A stretch of 64,000 nt of DNA, from assembly GCA_008638375.1 (NCBI GenBank), contig CM018032.1:55659882-55723881 (forward strand). The letters are read 5' to 3'. A model generated the notes under the pieces. That model searched no databases and was not told where the DNA came from. It was given only the letters and a program-made list of their open reading frames with translations. This DNA is from Nyssa sinensis. Its lineage: Eukaryota > Streptophyta > Magnoliopsida > Cornales > Nyssaceae. How positions within the stretch are numbered: the stretch's first letter is position 1; each line of letters starts with the position of its first letter. Both the position numbers and the translations under genes were made by a program. Positions 60,753 to 64,000 of this stretch are shown piece after piece.

Positions 60753-61264
60753 GATGTATATTTTTTTATTCTTAACTTCCAATGTACTGGAAATATACAT
60801 TCGTTAATGGAACAGTCTTTTGCTTGATGCTCGTCTCTTTAGTTATATTGCTCTGTAGTACTTTAACTTGTGGTTGATGGTGGTAATTGTTGCAAATAGC
60901 GCTGCTCTGGAGTTTAGTGTATACCAGACCAGATTTTACTCTGTAGGTAGTTGTATTCTGAGCTGCTTTTCTTGCCCTAGGTCAGTAATTAAAGACTTTT
61001 TTTGCAAACATTTCAAAGCTGACTGTTCTGAACCCGGAGACTTATAATAATAAGTGGATATTTCGTGATTATAGTTCCGTTGATCAGAACTTCAGCCTCC
61101 AGATCTGTTAAGACAAGGGTCAAAGTACATCAAAGTTGATGGACCTTTGTTGTGTACGTGGCCCATCAAGCGTTAATGACCTTGAGAAACTGTCACGTCA
61201 ACATATACGTGGACAAGACTAAAAAGTCTATGTATTGCGTGTGTGGCTTTGCCTTTTGCTTCTC
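60753..61264. other. Spacer between antisense genes, gypsy copy 2
   Basis: Three ACGT-core words close to its end: tacgtggc near 61157, tcacgtca near 61196, tacgtgg near 61207. These resemble ABRE/G-box elements and lie just upstream of the second promoter module. Confidence 0.45.
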
Positions 61265-61440
61265 CCGAGAAGGTGGTTTAATGCCTCATTTATTGCACCA
61301 CCGTCGTTTGGGATTTTGAAGCTAACTCTTCGCCTAACCGTTGCGACGGTTCATTTGGGTGGCTCTTGGGCTTCGAAGGCCTATATATATGGAAGAGGAG
61401 CGTACGGTTGCTTCCTATCTTCTTACTTTGCTTCGTTGTT
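61265..61440 (+). promoter_or_regulatory. Second (duplicated) promoter module with TATA box at 61382-61390
   Basis: ggtttaatgcctcatttattg, ccgttgcgacgg, ggctcttgggcttcgaa and the TATA run follow the same order as in the module at 58540-58690 that precedes the large antisense gene. Confidence 0.55.
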
Positions 61441-61486
61441 GGAAAGGTTTTTAGATGTTTTTCAAAAAACTGCTGTTTATTCGGAG

Positions 61487-61660
61487 ATGATTGACGGTCT
61501 TCAGTCTGAGTTGGGAATGATTAAATTGTGGCCGAGAGTTAACCTTCCCTTTGTTTCAGTCTCCAAGGAAGGATTAGAGGAGGTTGAGATCTTCTTGTCC
61601 ATCTTGGCATCCGGTCGAGATTTCTCCGATGGGAGGTGGTCCCTCCTTGATTCAACATAG
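61487..61660 (+). CDS. Small antisense ORF of gypsy copy 2, 57 codons
   Basis: ATG 61487, TAG 61658-61660, about 100 bp after the second TATA box. It shares QSELGMIKL, RVNLPF, SVSKEGLEE and IFLSILASGRDF with the ORF at 26723-26902. I do not recognise a family. Confidence 0.4.
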   Translation: MIDGLQSELGMIKLWPRVNLPFVSVSKEGLEEVEIFLSILASGRDFSDGRWSLLDST

Positions 61661-62486
61661 GCTTAGAGCGTCGGTGATGAAGACGAAGGCGAGATGCTTC
61701 CTTCCCTCTGTATTCTGGCAGGCACCCTTGCTCGAATCGGCCGGGGTGTGACAACTGCTTTGAGAGAGATGAATGTGGGCTGCTTCCTCCCCTTTGTGAC
61801 TTGGTAGAGACCCTTGCTTCAATCGGCTGGGGCGTCATGCCGATTACAAAGATGGAGAATGAAAAGTCTCCTAAGGCCCAGAGCCCTCATCATCCGTTGG
61901 TACTGAGATCATAAATAGCGATGATGAAATGGCCTGGGCGCTCCTTGATGCAGATTGGGGTTCAGGGTTCCTTCCTTTCAAATGGAGCCGGCGGCGGCGG
62001 TAATGGAAGGTTGGATCCTGTGCCCTTATATTATCCGAGGAAGAAAGCCATGATGCTGCAAATAAAAGTGATATAGTAGCTTTCTGTAGTAGCCTATGTA
62101 ATGGTGTCCTTGTTGTGGCCTTTTGTGTACTTGTTTTGTTTCCAGTCTTCCTGTACTGATGTAAATCTTCTGAATCATTATAAAAAATTGAGTTCCTTCT
62201 TCTCAGATCTGGTGTTCTTTGAATTTGAATTTGCTTTTCTGTAGTTAAAGCACTTTCTCGTGCACTTCTAATATATGAATGTTCTAAGAATAGATCTAAG
62301 AAACTTGGTAGGATGCTTGCATCAAAGTACTTTACTCCTGATCGGTACTATAGTACTTGCTGCTTGTTTGACAGATAGGCCAAATAATATAAATATCAGA
62401 TCTGAGGTGTTCCGATCTAGGAAACTTTAGTTTGTAGATGTTCGGAACTTCTGCCTTTGGATGGACCGGATCATAGAATCTGTGTT
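61661..62486. other. Spacer following the small antisense ORF, gypsy copy 2
   Basis: Parallel to 26903-27595 in copy 1, including ggcggcggtaatggaag near 61993. No coding call. Confidence 0.45.
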
Positions 62487-63415
62487 TTAAAGATAGACCA
62501 GGCTGAAGAGACCTGTGTACTATAAATGGACCAAGTCTTAAGACTTGTGCATTATAAATGGACCAAGTACGAAGACTTGTACATTATGGACCAGGCTCTG
62601 GAGGCCTGTGCATTATAGATAGACCAAGTACTAAGACTTGTACATTATGGACCAGGCTCTGGAGGCCTGTGCATTATAGATGGACCAAGTCCTAAGACTT
62701 GTGTATTATAAATGGACCAAGTACGAAGACTTGTACATTATGGACTAGGCTCTAGAGGCCTGTGCATTATAGATGGACCAAGCACTGAGACTTGTACATT
62801 ATGGACCAGGCTCTGGAGGCCTGTGCATTATAGATGGACCAAGTCCTAAGACTTGTGCATTATAAATGGACCAAGTACGAAGACTTGTACATTATGGTCC
62901 AGGCTCTAGAGGCCTATGCATTATAGATGGACCAAGCACTGAGACTTGTACATTATGGACCAGGATCTGGAGGCCTGTGCATTATAGATGGACCAAGCAC
63001 TGAGACTTGTACATTATGGACCAGGTTCTAGAGGCCTGTGCATTATAGATGGACCAAGCACTGAGACTTGTACATTATGGACCAGGCTCTGGAGGCCTGT
63101 GCATTATAGATGGACCAAGCACTGAGACTTCTACATTATGGACCAGGCTCTAGAGGCCTGTGCATTATAGATGGACCAAACACTGAGACTTGTACATTAT
63201 GGACCAGGCTCTGGAAGCCTGTGCATTATAGATGGACCAAGTACGAAGACTTGTACATTATGGACCAGGCTCTGGAGGCCTGTGCATTATAGATGGACCA
63301 AGCACTGAGACTTGTACATTATGAACCAGGCTCTGGAGGCCTGTGCATTTATAGATGGACCGAGTGCAAAGACTCGTACATTATGGATCAGGCTCTGAAG
63401 GCCTGTGCATTTATA
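62487..63415. repeat. 61-bp dimeric tandem repeat, gypsy copy 2
   Basis: About fifteen units of the same dimeric repeat as copy 1, roughly twice as many. Spacing between gatggaccaag words is 61 bp (for example 62987 and 63048). Half-units alternate in several variants (caagtacgaag, caagcactgag, caagtcctaag). Confidence 0.92.
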
Positions 63416-63448
63416 GATGAACATTCTATGGAAGTAAAAGAAATATCT

Positions 63449-64000
63449 CTACTGATAATACTTCCGTGAGTGTTCTATGTTCCATAGCCTAGGAACAGGC
63501 TTCCCAGTCATGTTTTCTAACCAGTAGGTGGTAGGCCGAACAACCTTTGTTACTTTGTAGGGCCCTTCCCAGTTTGGTGACAACTTTCCCATAGTGGGAT
63601 CCTTGGTGTTTTGAAAGACTCTTCTTAAGACATAGTCTCCGACTTGAAAGCTGACTGTCTTGAGTCCTACCTTGGATTTGTCGACCATTCTTTGTTGATA
63701 GGCTTCCATCCTGATACTGGCTTGATCCCTTCTCTCTTCGAGCAAATCCAAGTTTTCCATCAGCTGTTGATCATTGGATTCTTGCTCAAAGGCTTCTGTT
63801 CTCAGGGTTGGCATACCGATCTCAACCAGAATTACTACTTCTGTCCCATAGGTTAGTGAGAAGGGAGTTTCAGAGGTGGGAGTTCTTCTGGTTGTTCTGT
63901 AGGCCCAAAGGACTCCAAGGAGTTCTTCTGCCCACTTTCCTTTGGCCTGTTCCAACCTTTTCTTTAACCCGTCAAGGATTGTTCGGTTGGTGACCTATGC
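63449..64000 (-). pseudogene. Gypsy integrase C-terminal part (copy 2, truncated by window)
   Basis: Open from 63994 to the stop at 63449, with WAYRTTRRTPT, FSLTYGTEVVI, VGDYVLRRVF and the GPY motif NWEGPYKV. Just at the edge, codon 63997-63995, which should be the catalytic Glu, reads TAG. The rest of the domain lies outside. Confidence 0.85.

Larger units (their letters stand above)
57769..64000 (-). mobile_element. Ty3/gypsy (Tat-like) element, copy 2, runs off the window
   Basis: The 3' LTR (57769-58445) matches the LTRs of copy 1. It is followed by the same polypurine tract, antisense genes and 61-bp repeat, then integrase on the minus strand up to the window edge. Orientation is the same as copy 1, 23 kb away. 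The base string cttta precedes the LTR; its partner would lie outside the window. Confidence 0.9.

Overview
This is a nuclear window from a flowering plant, most likely a eudicot. The protein genes carry spliceosomal introns, the DNA is AT-rich, and the repeats are typical plant families: Ty1/copia, Ty3/gypsy of Tat type with an antisense gene, TRIM, hAT and Tourist-like MITEs, and tRNA-derived SINEs. I cannot name the species. No bacterial, organellar or CRISPR features were seen.

Three host genes are supported. (1) A minus-strand gene of about 20 kb (22090 down to at least 2451) has eleven exons that chain in phase except at one junction. It encodes a conserved plant nuclear protein of unknown function. 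The protein has three [VL]-L-[KQ]-x-R leucine motifs, repeated I/V-K-x-E sites and a basic nuclear localisation signal, and its promoter carries an E2F-type site. Its two giant introns are filled with a TRIM array, a copia element, MITEs, SINEs, a decayed tRNA-Tyr and a probable solo LTR. (2) A plus-strand GH17 beta-1,3-glucanase gene with an X8 domain and GPI signal (39538-44521, four exons) carries a one-base frameshift. (3) A minus-strand GDSL esterase/lipase gene (53092-50300, six exons) is intact and ends in an Ala-Pro tail.

The other large component is a Tat-like Ty3/gypsy family. One copy is complete (22807-34635, 5-bp TSD TCAAT, gag-pol on the minus strand). A second copy in the same orientation (57769 to the window end) runs off the edge. 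Both carry plus-strand (antisense) genes between the polypurine tract and integrase: a large intron-containing gene and, behind a duplicated promoter, a small ORF of 57-59 codons. Between the small ORF and integrase lies a 61-bp dimeric tandem repeat. Both copies have lost the catalytic Glu codon of integrase. The complete copy split an older Tourist-like MITE, and an uninterrupted relative of that MITE lies 2.3 kb away.

Layout: 1-22350, gene 1 with nested repeats; 22628-34921, split MITE containing gypsy copy 1; 35520-38310, decayed gypsy remnant and MITEs; 39368-44521, glucanase; 44522-50299, AT-rich intergenic DNA with a hAT MITE; 50300-53150, GDSL gene; 53150-57768, AT-rich intergenic DNA with tandem duplications; 57769-64000, gypsy copy 2.
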